Shown here: piece by piece, positions 22,433 to 38,000 of the stretch
Numbering within the stretch: position 1 is the stretch's first letter
How the letters are laid out: each line of letters begins with the position of its first letter
Source of the DNA: Roridomyces roridus
Lineage: Eukaryota; Basidiomycota; Agaricomycetes; Agaricales; Mycenaceae
Direction of reading: 5' to 3'
Length of the DNA: 64,000 bases
NCBI GenBank assembly: GCA_029378245.1
Contig: JARKIF010000003.1
Location: forward strand, 1,302,001 to 1,366,000
Made by a program: the position numbers and the translations under genes
Notes under the pieces: generated by a model
Databases searched by the model: none
What the model saw: only the letters and a program-made list of their open reading frames with translations
What the model was told of the DNA's origin: nothing

Positions 22433-24451
22433 CTATGTATCCATTTTCGTCTCCTCGATCAATTTCTTCGCAGCCTCCGAACGCGGATTAACAGAACAGT
22501 CAAATGGGACTGGGTAGCTACATTTCAATGAGAAAACGTTTCACCGCCAGCAAGCAACTGCGAACCTGATAATTGCGTCAGTCCAGACAGGGTCCACCTC
22601 GATCTCATTCCCTGCAGCATCTTTGGCCTGCTGGATGTCCAATGCAGATAGAATGGAAACAATCGCCAGCCAGAGGGCCGCGTCTGCCGCGTATCGACCG
22701 GGACATATTCGTCTTCCGAATCTGCGAAAGGCGTAAAATGACTGCTGCCAGCAAAACAGAGGTCGAACCCAAAAACGAGCATAGTATCATCTCCATGTTT
22801 ATTCGGTGTGCCTTCTGGAGCCAAGAACCGATCAGGTATAAACTTGTCGGCGTCTGGATAGGTTGTCTCGTCATGCATCATCGCCCTTCAAATAAGGTCA
22901 GTATTGAATCAGAACTATCATAAAGATGGATGACCATATGTTACTGAAGACCGTTGCGCCCCTGGGTATGAGATATCCATCATAGAGATCGTCTTGAGTT
23001 ACTGCATGAGGAACGCCAAGAGGTACAGGAGGTCGCCAGCGCAAGAGTTCCCGGTATACGGCCTCGACATAAGGCAGAGAGGGTCGATCCTCGAAGATTG
23101 GGAGACGGCTGATCCCAATGATGTTGTCGATTTCTGCCTGAGCCTTTTCGGTGTGAGGTATCGGGGTTCGGTGTCTATGATTTGGAGGAAGCACACCTTT
23201 CGTTGCACATCGGGGTTCCTAGCCATAGCCACGAAAAACGACGAGACCGCTGCAGATGTCTAGAACAAACTGGTCAGCAAATGAATCAACTTTGACGGAG
23301 CTCTCACGGTGTCGAATCCAGCTACAAGCCATAAGATTATCGAGATACTTCGAGGCAAGGGCACTAACCCGAGTAAGTCACCGCAGCAACCTCTTTCGCA
23401 ACCTGTTCTTCTGCCACAGAACCGCCGTGGAGCTCGATTCTCTCGAGGATTTTGCTCAGCATTGAGGTTGTATATGCTCCATCTCGCTGTAAGAGGGAGG
23501 TCAGGGCCCTTGAAAGGCAAATACTCGAATGAATACCATGTTTTTTTGAACAAAGTCAAACGGAGCATCCAGGTGCTCAGCGATCACGATCCTCGTATCT
23601 GGAAACAATGAGGATATTTCGCGGTTTGGAAGGAAGATATGATACCTCGCGCAAATTCATGAAAGCCGCCGCATCCCGGAATCCACGCAGGAATGTGACG
23701 GAGAAAAGGGAAAGAATTGACGGCGAATGCGCCCGGTTGGACACCGGCAGCGACTTTGTCATTAACCTCGTGTGCCAGATCAACAAATCGGTCTTGTGTG
23801 GTTTGAACCTCATGTCCGTAGGTTATGGCCATGATTATCCCTGCCGCGAGTCTGTAGGTACATCAATGCTGACACTTACAAGTTTTTTCTGTAGATTTAC
23901 GTCTTGATATGCACATAGAAATCCTCCGGGGTCGCAACCAACCGACGGAGCAGATCGTGAATCTTTCGTACTTGGGTAGGCCGATAGTCGGGTATAGCTT
24001 CTTTGCGGAAATGTTGGTGAAACATCCTCCGGTATTTTCGCCATTTGTCGCCGTGTGGCATGAAACCAAAGTTGAAATCCGACCCCATCCTTGTCAAGTA
24101 AGAGCCATGTCGAGGAAAAACGAAAGAAAAACCCTACAGAGACAACATGGGAATCGTGGGTCTGTCCGAATATGTGCTAGACCGCTTCTCGAGCAGGTCA
24201 ATGGCGACTTTGACCGAATTGAGGATGACGATATGTTCGCCGAATATTCTTGCATGCAGGATTTCACCATATTTCTTTCCCCACTCGGTGTACGTGAGCC
24301 AAGGGAGGTGGACCGGGATATCGCGGAGATTGCCAATTAAAAATCGAGGTCTGGGTCCAGGAGGATACGGAAGACGGGCATATCTCCTCAAGCGTACACT
24401 AGTGAGGAGGATGAGAGTCGAGAGAGCGGCAAGAAACAGAAGGAAGGCCAT
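22433..24451 (-). CDS. Cytochrome P450, tandem copy 2
   Basis: Paralogue of the downstream P450 with the same exon plan. The start at 24451 (MAFLLFLAALSTLILL) corresponds to that of copy 1; an additional in-frame ATG lies at 24463. Landmarks: YPPGPRPRFLIGNLRDIPVH, RPTIPMLSL-MGSDFNFGFMPHGDKW, FVDLAHEVNDKVAAG, the I-helix SAGFDTTSAAVSSFF, YREL-LRW, DGYLIPRGATVFSNIW, FIPDRF, and the haem loop FGFGRRICPGR. The haem loop is cut by a 46-nt intron just after its first glycine (near 22730-22776); without that intron it looks broken. The end is KLIEETKMDT, stop at 22433. All exon junctions keep frame, so the gene looks functional. The N-terminal halves of the two copies are more alike than the regions around the I-helix. 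Confidence 0.9.
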
Positions 24452-24463
24452 TGCATTCCGCAT

Positions 24464-24792
24464 GTCAGGTTAGTGGGTTTAAATGGCAGAGACGTGGGAG
24501 GAGGTATTTTGGACGAATTGGAGAAGATCTCATGATGTACCCATCTATAGCAAATCTATGGAGCCGAGAAAGTGGGGTCGTGCGAACACGCAAGACATTT
24601 TTCTCCGCTGGTTTCTGTGCGTACGCGCCCCAGAGTATGACTGACCAGAGCGGGAACTTGGAAGTCTGAAGAAGAGGTTGATGAGGGTTGATGCCGCGAG
24701 CAAGCCGCGAGCCTACTGGGATGACATTGATGCGATCAGATGATTCCAGTTACACTTGGTCACTTAGTCTTGGTACAATTCGGTTTGTTTTG
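24464..24792. other. Spacer, no gene seen
   Basis: About 330 bp between the P450 start and the end of the peptidase gene. No conserved open frame, RNA or repeat was recognised. Confidence 0.4.
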
Positions 24793-27714
24793 TTACTGCT
24801 GCGAGCTCCCATCGCCCACAAACTCATCAAGCCACTTGAAAACCTCGTAGTGCCACTTCAGGCTGTTGCCTTGGTTCAACACCCAATGGTTCTCGTTCGG
24901 GAATATAACCAAGCGGGTCGGGATTTCGAGTCTGGGCATATTTGAAATGAGCTCGTTTCATCAAAACAGACGCGACACTGACTGTTGGAGAGCATGGAAA
25001 GGCCCTAGAGATTCTGTCTCTGGCAGGCGGTAGTCTTTCGACCCGTGGATCAAGAGTTGTGGTGTCGACCACTTGTCAACGTAGTTGGACGGGCTGAACT
25101 TTGAGCTCAGTTCCTTGCTCTTCTTCTCCCAGGGTCTTCCTCCCCACTCGTGGTTGAACTGGTAACAGAGTCAATGGCGAAACATACACATGAATGACCG
25201 GGCTTACGAAGTACAGTTCTTCGGTCGTGTATCTGGGCAGTCATGAGCCTCACCAGCAGACTTGATAAGCGCCCTTACCCATTGTAGTTGCTGTCGAACA
25301 CTCCGTCGTGGCAGACGAGAGCCTTGAAGTCGAAACCATACTCGGGGTGGCCCTGGATCCAGCTGTAAAACTTTGTTCAGATAAAGAATGGAGAAATGCA
25401 GGCGGCTTACTTGATGGCGTATCCACCCCAGCTTGCACCCGCGGCAACAGCACGATCAAAGTCAACCTACAGAAGCGAATGAGTGCGAGTCATCGAAAAG
25501 GAGAATTATATACCTGAGGGAAAGACTCTTTGACATGCTTCCAGCCGGCGATCATATCATCAAACGGTTTTCCTCCCCAGTCTTCAGCGATGGCGTCCGT
25601 GAACTCTTTGAGCAAGCATGAATGAACAAGATCGTGCGCTGAGAGAATCCTAACCTTGACCGAAGGTAGTAGAACCTGTCGGGTTTGTCATTGCGACAAA
25701 ATAGCCTTGCGCAGCGAACACTACACAGGACATTAACTGAAAGATCCTTGCTGGAAGCTTGAGACGTACCGTTCGGATTCCAGCGAGTGCTCCACTGGTC
25801 TTCCCATGCGCCTTGAGGACCTCCATGGATCAAGAGAACGACAGGCCATTTCTTCTTGTCGTCTTTCTTGAACCCTTGGGGTTTCAACACCCATCCCTGC
25901 ACGTCCTTGTCAAGGGCACCCTTGAACCAGAACTCCTCGCCCGAATCAAGACTCTTGCCATCCAATTCCTCTTCCGCAAAATGGGTGATCTGCTCAGCTT
26001 TGCCATTGAACGTCAGAAGCGCGTCGCTGGCCAAGATCTCGGCTTCAAATGATTTCAAGTCGCGGATGAGGTATACTTCATTCGGCGAGGTGAAGGAAGA
26101 CCTGGAAAACAAAAGGCCGCCGTTGGAGAGAGGCTGAATGCCTGAAGTAGCGCCGGTGTGAACGAGAGCAACGGGTGTGTGGTACTTGGGTGCCAACTCC
26201 GAAGTGGCAGACTCTGGGGTAGGCGGAACAGGCAACACGAAGACCTTTATTCTGGCGTGGTCGCCGACAGTCAGATACAAAAGCTTCCCGTCGGCAGAGA
26301 ACTATACGAGAATGAACAATGGTAAAACGTTGAGAGAGATGGTCAAACAAACCGCAACAGAATCAGGTGAGCGGTCCCACTTTTCGATGAGGGTAAAGCG
26401 AACGTCCTTGACGAGATCGTAGACAATTATGTTCTGTCTGGGAAGTAGGTTGAGCGAGCAGGAGCAGCAATAAGCTGGATGCTTTACTTGTCCGCTTCAT
26501 ATCCGTCTTTGGCCATCTCGAGCCATACAGCTTTGGTCGCATCGGAGTTTAATATAGGGCTGTGAGTTGCGCCCTGCTTCCCGGAGGTCAATTCTTTCGG
26601 GTTTCCCGGTTCCGTGGTGCTGACGAGATAGACCTGAAGATTTTATTCATCGACTGGTACAAGAGATTGACCTAACCGACCCCTTGTTTGGTGTGCCAAG
26701 CCATGGGAAGAGACGGGTCCTTCGCGGTGTAAAGCACAGATGTTTTCACGACTGAGAAATCATCCGTTCCGCCGAAAGGTTCAACAGGAGAACTCTGGAA
26801 CAATGTCAGAAGAGAAGAGAACAAGTCTTGAGTCTCACATGGCCGGTGCCTTTGAGAAGGTTCTCGAACTCGGTGGCCATTGTCCACTTCTGGTCAGCGC
26901 CGCGCTGCAGTTTGACGCTGAATAAAGACGCAGTCTTTGGCCCTGCCCTAGAACAACTTAGTATGGACAAGGAATCCGGCAAGAATATGCCGCACCAAGT
27001 ATCCCAATGACGTTCGTAGGTCTGGTCATAGACCAGCGCAGTAGTTCCCCGATTCTCCCATGCCTCGTCGTGCTCTTTGACCGCAGAAAGGTTCCCGTCT
27101 GCATGGACATTGTCGCTAAAGACCAGGATACCGCTCGCGGGAGAGTACTGGAAGTTTGTCGCAGTCGTTGTCGGGAAGGAACCAATCAACGTCGGAGGCT
27201 CTGCAACGCTCAACGAGTTTGGAGTAGTTTCAAACTTGATATCCAACGCGTAGAGATCCAAGTTTCCGTCGTTTTCGACGGCATGGGCCAAAGTGCGGTC
27301 ATCGAGCCAGAATGCTTCACCACCCTTGGGGAGCTGTACAGATATGAAGAGACGTCGCGTGTTGGAACGGGTAGACGCACGGGAATCTCGACCGGTTTCG
27401 CGGTCGATTCCAAAGTAGCAAGGAACAGGGACTTGTTGTTTCTGCGCGCATGAACGCGTGTTCTGAACAACACCGCAAGCGACTCACTTGTTGTCCTTGA
27501 AGGAATACTTGCTGAAGGGGATGAGAGCCAAAGTGCCCGCGTCGTTAGCTACCGCAGCGCCGGGTCTGCCGAGCTCGAGCATATTCTTGGGAGACAAGAC
27601 ATCCGCGGCCTCCTTGAGGGTGAAGCGAGTATTCTGCACTCGAGCTGGCGGAGTCATGGTCGAATTGAAAGCCGTTTGGGCTGAGAGACCCCACAATGGC
27701 GAGGGAAACCGCAT
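24793..27714 (-). CDS. S9-family serine peptidase, dipeptidyl-peptidase 5 type
   Basis: Prolyl-oligopeptidase-clan enzyme (S9C), probably secreted, releasing dipeptides. Many short introns. Propeller part: VLSPKNMLELGRPGAAVAND, LPKGGEAFWLDDRTLAHAVE, ALVYDQTYERHWDTW, FGGTDDFSVVKTSVLYTAKD and YLTVGDHARIKVFVLP. Catalytic part: WPVVLLIHGGPQGAWEDQWS (oxyanion HGGP), the nucleophile serine in AAGASWGGYAIK, the aspartate in LLIHGSKDYRLPETES, and the histidine in FPNENHWVLNQGN. The end FKWLDEFVGDGSSQQ has its stop at 24793. The N-terminus is the least certain point: 27714 gives MRFPSPLWGLSAQTAFNS before TMTPPARVQNTRFTLKEAAD, but a better signal peptide in another frame (LTLVSVAILVHTVHAVSLA) suggests a further 5' exon. 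All interior frames could be spliced cleanly. Confidence 0.88.
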
Positions 27715-27817
27715 GGACCGTGTGGACAAGAATGGCAACTGACACAAGCGTGAGCTTGGTCTCAACATCAGCGGGGCACGCGACCACCTGAGTGAAATTA
27801 TCGAAATACAGTAGAAT

Positions 27818-28764
27818 CTAGTCCTCCATCGCGCCCTCTCCCTCCGACTCCTCGCCTGCATCTCCCAGCTGCTCCTCCGGCAACTGCTGGCCCTCTATCT
27901 GCACCACTTCCCCGGTAGCAGCACACCACCGGGAAATCAAGGCGACACGGAAGACGACCATTTTCTCACCAATCAGCTTCAGTAGCTGGGCTTGCTCGGC
28001 CGCCAAGGGTTTCCCCTTCTCACACACTTTGTGGGGGCTGGTGAGGGTTGGGACACCCTTGTTCATGGATGTTGACAAACCCAGCTTGCGGAGCTGCGGT
28101 TCCTCGTTATGCGGGAAGGGTTCTGGCGGGTCCGAGTGTTGGCGCATTACTGGGCCTGCGGGTAATAATACCGTTCGGCTGGCGACATTCCCGGCTCGAG
28201 CGAAATCCGGCTGCTGGAAATCCGCAAACCATGCGAGAACCTCGTCTGGTTCCGTGTCTGTGAATAGCACACCGACTTGCCCCTGGATTTGCTGTAGAAA
28301 TTTGAGAAACGGGGCTTGCGATGTGCAAAACACGCACTTTGGCCAGTTTATGTATGCCCATTCGATGCTCCTCCTCTGGCGTTGTCCCGAGGGCCTTGGC
28401 CATGACCGCACTCCGTCCAAAGAATATCCGCGCGGAGCTAGGTCAAAGGTCAGGAGCGAAAATTTTGGCGAGACTGGACGTACTCCTTCCATAACTTCCG
28501 GACGGTTTTGAGATGTGTATTGCGCATAGCGCCGACCTGGAACAGCCAGCAGTATTTCCATTTTTCAGCGTTTTCTTGAAGCTATGATGGTCGTCGGTTC
28601 AAGTCAAGTCGAGTTCACAGAGAGGTTACATCTTTAATCATAACGCCCTTTTGCTCCTTGGTTTTTTTGGCGACCTTGGTCAGAGAGACTGAGCACGTTC
28701 AATCCGTTGCTAGAACGATTATCTGTGGCAACCCACCGAGCTTGGAGCGCTTAGATTTCGGCAT
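27818..28764 (-). CDS. MRT4: Ribosome assembly factor MRT4
   Basis: Nuclear relative of ribosomal protein P0 that holds the P0 site on pre-60S particles during assembly. Exons (minus) 28764-28737, 28688-28630, 28581-28484, 28437-28338 and 28291-27818 sum to 759 nt, 252 residues, normal for the family. Conserved text: MPKSKRSKLVSLTKVAKKTK, WLFQVGAMRNTHLKTVRKLW, RIFFGRSAVMAKALGTTPEE, LFTDTEPDEVLAWFADFQQP and LRKLGLSTSMNKGVPTL. The tail is acidic (GEESEGEGAMED). It is divergent from the DOHH gene, with only 51 bp between the start codons, so the two presumably share a promoter. Confidence 0.93.
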
Positions 28765-28815
28765 GGTGGTGAGAGGCAGGCAAGAACAAACTGTCAAATT
28801 TTTTGCTCTCGATCA

Positions 28816-30044
28816 ATGACTGCAAGCGAGGCTGACTTGACGATCCTCGAGAATTCTCTGCTCAACAAGTCGGGCGATGTCCCTCTACACCACAGATTTC
28901 GCGCCCTTTTCACTCTCAAGGCGCTCAAGACGGAGGAGGCCGTCAGAATTATCTCTGCTGGTACACCATCTACACCCCTCTTTGTTTCATTGCTCAAGGC
29001 ATGCCCAGGCTTCCAGGACACATCGGCCCTGCTAAAACACGAGCTAGCTTACTGCCTTGGACAGATGAAGAACACATCTGCACTTGCCGCATTAGAAGCT
29101 GTTCTGAGAGACGAGTCGGAAGATCCCATGGTTAGGCATGAGGTAGGCTTTTCTCTTTTTCTACGCGGCAAGACTTATAGAGATAGGCTGCTGAAGCCAT
29201 GGGGGCCATCTCTGCATCTGCGTCGCTGCCAATACTACGAGAATATCTGGCCGACTCGAACCGCTCCGTGCGCGAAACCTGCGAGATTGCAATAGCCAAG
29301 ATCGAGTGGGACAACTCGGAGGAGGGCAGACGACACGCGGCCGACTTGGCTGATTCCATTCCGTCCGTTCTCTATGGATTCTACTCGACCGTCTCTGACA
29401 ACGACCAGCTTGTATACATCTACTGATCCCGCTCCTCCCTCATCCGGTCTGCTGAACGGAACACCAAAACCCGAGGACGTGTCCGACGTCAGCATCGAGG
29501 CGCTTGAAAGAAAAGCTACTCGATACGCGTCTATCCCTGTTCGAACGGTATCGGGCCATGTTTGCTCTGCGAAATATCGGCACTCCTGCAGCTGTCGACG
29601 CACTTGCTGCTGGTTTTTCGGACGACAGCGCACTGTTCAAGTATTTTCAATTCCGCTCATTCTCCAAGCCCAAGACGTTAATCCGACCACAGACACGAAA
29701 TCGCGTTCGTGTTTGGGCAACTGCTCTCCGCCTGCCTCTGTGCCTGCCCTCCTCAAGGTTCTGCAAAACACACACGAGTCTGAAATGGTGCGGCACGAGG
29801 CCGCAGAGGCTCTCGGGGGAATTGGCACTCCAGAGGTCCTTCCGCATCTGAAAGAATGGATGAATCGTGAAGACGCGCCTCTGGTCGTTCGCCAAAGTTG
29901 TGAAGTCGCAATCGATCTGTGGGAGGTCCGTGTCCCGTCGTATTCTCATACAGGGTGCTTACTTTTCACCAGCACGAGAATTCGGACGAGTTCCAGTATG
30001 CAAATGGGCTCGGGACAGCCACGCCCATTGTAAGTGTTAGCTAG
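28816..30044 (+). CDS. Deoxyhypusine hydroxylase (HEAT-like), two single-base frame breaks
   Basis: Di-iron enzyme completing hypusine on eIF5A. Exons 28816-29142, 29187-29362, 29409-29640, 29693-29925 and 29973-30044. All four His-Glu metal motifs are present in HEAT-like repeats: [37 protein letters not shown] and [12 protein letters not shown]. The end is [20 protein letters not shown]. Two one-base insertions break the reading. One is in an A-run near 29510, between SIEALERK and LLDTRLSLF. The other is an extra C near 29729, between FVFGQLLS and PASVPALL. The exons sum to 1040 nt, exactly two more than 346 codons. Because the rest is highly conserved and the breaks sit in short homopolymers, sequencing error is the likelier cause, but decay cannot be excluded. 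Confidence 0.87.
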
Positions 30045-30237
30045 TATACGTGTATCGTGGTGTACAGTAGTAGAATGAGACGTGGCGTGGCTCTACATAT
30101 AATTGCGACCACCTATCCCGACCCCGAGTTGTGATCTGTTTGCAGCCCTGAGCGGTTTGATCACCACGTATTTCGACCAACCCTAGCGTTCCCCGTCTCC
30201 CCCTCTGCGTGCCCTCCCTCCGCTGAACAGCGACACC

Positions 30238-34469
<4,232 letters not shown>

Positions 34470-34502
34470 TGTAGTAAAGTCATCTTCGAAACACTGTATA
34501 AT

Positions 34503-34586
34503 GGTGGCGTGATGTAGAGGTTATCATTCCAGATTTTGAAGTCATTCAAACTTCTGGCCACCCCGGTTCGAGTCCGGGCGCGACCT
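34503..34586 (+). tRNA. tRNA-Gln(UUG) with 12-nt intron
   Basis: A cloverleaf can be drawn: acceptor GGTGGCG/CGCGACC (one G-G mismatch at the fourth pair), D-stem GATG/TATC with loop AGAGGT, anticodon stem CCAGA/TCTGG, anticodon loop TTTTGA with TTG at 34-36, T-arm CCCGG TTCGAGT CCGGG and discriminator T. A 12-nt intron (AGTCATTCAAAC) sits after position 37, the canonical place. The B-box GGTTCGAGTCC is perfect and the A-box is TGATGTAGAGG. A TTTTTT run about 18 nt downstream serves as Pol III terminator. The acceptor mismatch is the only oddity. Confidence 0.9.
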
Positions 34587-35014
34587 TATTTGGGGAACCA
34601 CGTTTTTTGAGTGGATATGTCTGGAGACTGAGTGGTGTTTCTCCAAAATTCAAAAAGGAGCTTTAGCCTTGTAGCCCCAAGGAAACGTCGTTCCACATAG
34701 CTACTGATACCATACCCAATGCACCGTCGCCAGGTTCAAATTCTTGTTTTCACGGATACATACTTCTTCACGACAGCCCTTCAAAAGCAGACTCACTGAA
34801 CCTGCCGAATGTAGATTCGGACGCTCCACGAACGGTATTTTTCCAGAGGATTCAGATGTGCCCGGAAGACAATGGTATTTTTTATATTGTGCTCTGCCCT
34901 CCCAAGATGACTGATAGTACAGTGAGTAAGTCGAAGAATAATCCATAAAAGATAGCGCAAAAAAAAGATACATATACAAGAACCAGGAGCCGCGAAAATC
35001 TAAGTATGAGAATT
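34587..35014. other. Convergent intergenic region
   Basis: About 430 bp between the tRNA and the end of the PH-domain gene. It contains the tRNA terminator T-run near 34605 and A/T-rich sequence likely used for 3' processing of the minus-strand gene. No gene was seen. Confidence 0.4.
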
Positions 35015-38000
35015 TTATACAGTAACAATGCCGAGCGAGATGACAGAGCCGTGCCGAGAAAGTGAAAAGAGTTTGCCAGGACCAGGGCCCGTGCCGCCGC
35101 CCTCTGAAGCCGCTTGATCAAGGGGAAGAAGCGGGGCCGTCGGCTCGGGCTCGGGCTCGGGCTCGGGGGTGATAGTCCGTTCAGGCATCTCTTTGATAGA
35201 GATTTGGCGGGACCCGCGTCGTGGAGGTGGCAGCGAGGCAATCTCGGGTGGCGGTTCCATAGGGAGCGTGGGGAGTGGACGCAGAACGGGCGTCGAGATG
35301 GGAGTCATCTGTAGGAAGCTTGGATCGTTCTGCGTATGAGGTTGCACAATCTTCTCGCCCAGCTGGGTTGGAAGGTTTCCGAGGGCGGTGGCAAAGGAAG
35401 TGGAAGGTGTCGCTGTCGTCGGTGTTGCGGGCGTCGACGTGGAGAGGAAGCTTGCCAGCGGGCGAGCGGTGGGAGAACTTGGCACACCATCCATGCTAAT
35501 CCGCCGCGAGGAGGGATTCGAAAATTCATACATCGGAGGAGGGTCAGAGGGATGAGGTGCAGGTGGCGCGCTGAGCATGCGTAGCCGTTGCTTCGCCCGC
35601 AGAGAGGATGTTGGCTCGGAAGGAGTTGGCGGCAAGGGACCACGGGGCGGAGGGTGCGCAGGACCTGCGCCATTCATGCTCACGCGGCCATTACTGGCCT
35701 TGAGAACATGATTGCTTTCGACTACGGGCTCGTCAGGACGTGGTGGCAACAAGCCGGCGGGTGGCGGTTTCGGTGCCTTGAGCGAGAGTCTCAGAGCGCG
35801 GAAAGATTTATTACCAGTGGTTGTGACCGTGGTAGGGGAGGACCCGCTTTCCCGGAATGATGTTCGCCCATTTGGGCTTCCACCATCAGCCGGTGCAGGC
35901 GGCAGGGCGCTTGTTGGTGCTGGTCGTGGAGGCGGCGGCACGGAAGCACGAACACGGGATCCCGTTCCAGCACTAGATGCCGATGCAACGCTGGTCCCTC
36001 CGATGGAAACACTGCCAACACTGATGGCCGAAGCCCGCTTCGTTCCCCCGCGACCCCAACCCGTCCCATTTGCCGACGGAGGTGCCGACAGCTCATGCAA
36101 GCTGGAGCCAAAGGAGCGTCCACTGGAGCGACTCGGCGCACGCTCACGCGTTTCCCGTTCAGGTTGCGCGGCATAAGGATGCGGGATTGTCCGAGTTGAT
36201 GGCGGTGGCGGATTTTCAGGCGGTGTGAATCGTCGTGGGAGCGTCGACCAACGACGAGAAGTGGCCCCTCCAGCACCAGTTGTCCCACTCGTCCCGACAC
36301 TAGAGGCACGTGAACGCGTGCTGACGCTGCGTTGGCTGAGGTGATCCTCTCTCGTAGCCACAACCTCCTCCACCCCTTCAGGTGCGCCATATTCCGACCT
36401 TCGTTTGGACACGGAGGGCGGCACGCCAAAACTTCCGGCCGTCCCAGCACTTCCGTTGGCATGAGGATGGGCGTAGAAAAAGCTCCCGGTGGTACTCGGG
36501 CTTCCACCGTGCCCATTTGTGCTCCCCGCATAGGCATTTCCCATGACATCAGCCTCTTCGTCCTCCTCCCGTGCACTGACGGACTCCATGTGGCCATGGG
36601 CAGAAACAGATCCAACAGGAGGCGCACTCCCTGCAGTCCATCGCTTGCGAGCTCGTGGTGGAGGCTGCAACGATGTGAGTGTCAACGCGCCGAGCGTACG
36701 TCGCTTGCCGCTCGTGGGCTCCGACGCTGAATGCACATGACCATTCCCGTTCGCGGTTATATCAACACTGGCTCCCCGCTCTGCCTGCCGTACAATTCTC
36801 CGCTCTAGGTCCAAAGCCCCATTCGCCTCCGGGGTGCTGCTTACAGGCGCCCCACCCCCAACAGGCAACGTCGCCTTTGCACGGGATGTTTGGCCCGAAC
36901 CGCCGGCAAGGATGCTGCCCATGCGAGCAAAAGATCCGCTCCGTTGTCCCTCTTCTTTATTGCGCCCTGATGCGGACAGGGCGCGTACAAGACTTGTGGG
37001 CCGGGGCGAAGACGACATGGAAACGCTTCTCGGAGGAGAAAGGCTTCGCACAGATGTGCTGAAGCTCCGTCCAGAGGTCACAGAAGCGGCAGAGGAGGAG
37101 CGTGGGCGGCCATCGGGTTTCAGACCAGAACCTGAAAAGAGCCCTTTGAGTGCGGCGACAGCAGAGACAGAAGGACTCTGTCCGTGCTGCGTTTTCGGTT
37201 GCGGTGTGGTAGCGGCTGAACGAATTGACATGGAGATGGAGCGGGCAGACGAAGACGGTGCGAGGGATGTAGTGGGGGAACTGGGCGTTCTTGGACGACG
37301 AGTTTCGCGATGTGATGTAGCAGGTCGCTGATCCTGCGGCGACAGGGTAGGAGAAGGAGAGATGGCAATTGGTGAGGCGGTGGGTGGGGAGGACGGAGAG
37401 GATTTCGACGCGGCGTGCATGCTACGCATGGTGAGCATCACGTCCATGTCGCCACGGGGCTCCTGAGGAGAACCGGTGGACGGAAGCGGGGCCAAGCCGG
37501 CGCGTTGAGATCTATGTGACTTGAGAAATATATTGACGGAGAGGGAACAAGGAACGGACCTCTGTTCCAATATGGCATTCTTGATAGCAGAAATCCAACG
37601 CTGGGCTTCGGTGGAATTGGGAAAGTGAATGAGCCACACCGTACGGCCAGCGTCATCGGTAGTGTTCCACTCTTTGCGGCGTGCACCAACGTCGTCGCCG
37701 CCAACCTTGACTATCTGAGCGCGGTGGTCGAGTGGCGCGATAGTCGCAGAATCGGCGACGAACACAACACTGTCAGGTCCTATTGCGAGCCTCTCGAGTT
37801 CCTGGTCGTCTTTAGAGGAGCCCTTGAATAAGTGTAGATGGGATTGTTGTGACGGGTGGCCTGCGGAGAGAAGGATATGTCGGGTCTTCCACGGCTTTGT
37901 TAGTGCAAAGAGACGCAGGGAGTGGTGAGGGTAGTGTTTCGGGAGTGTCGCGGCGAGTAACGGATTGAGCACCGCAGTCGTTGTTGCGGGGAACGCGGGA

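Noticed and set aside
22605..22881. P450 copy 2 judged as pseudogene because the haem motif reads FGFDLCFAG
   Set aside because: A 46-nt GT-AG intron inside the motif restores FGFGRRICPGR and the frame continues to a normal end.
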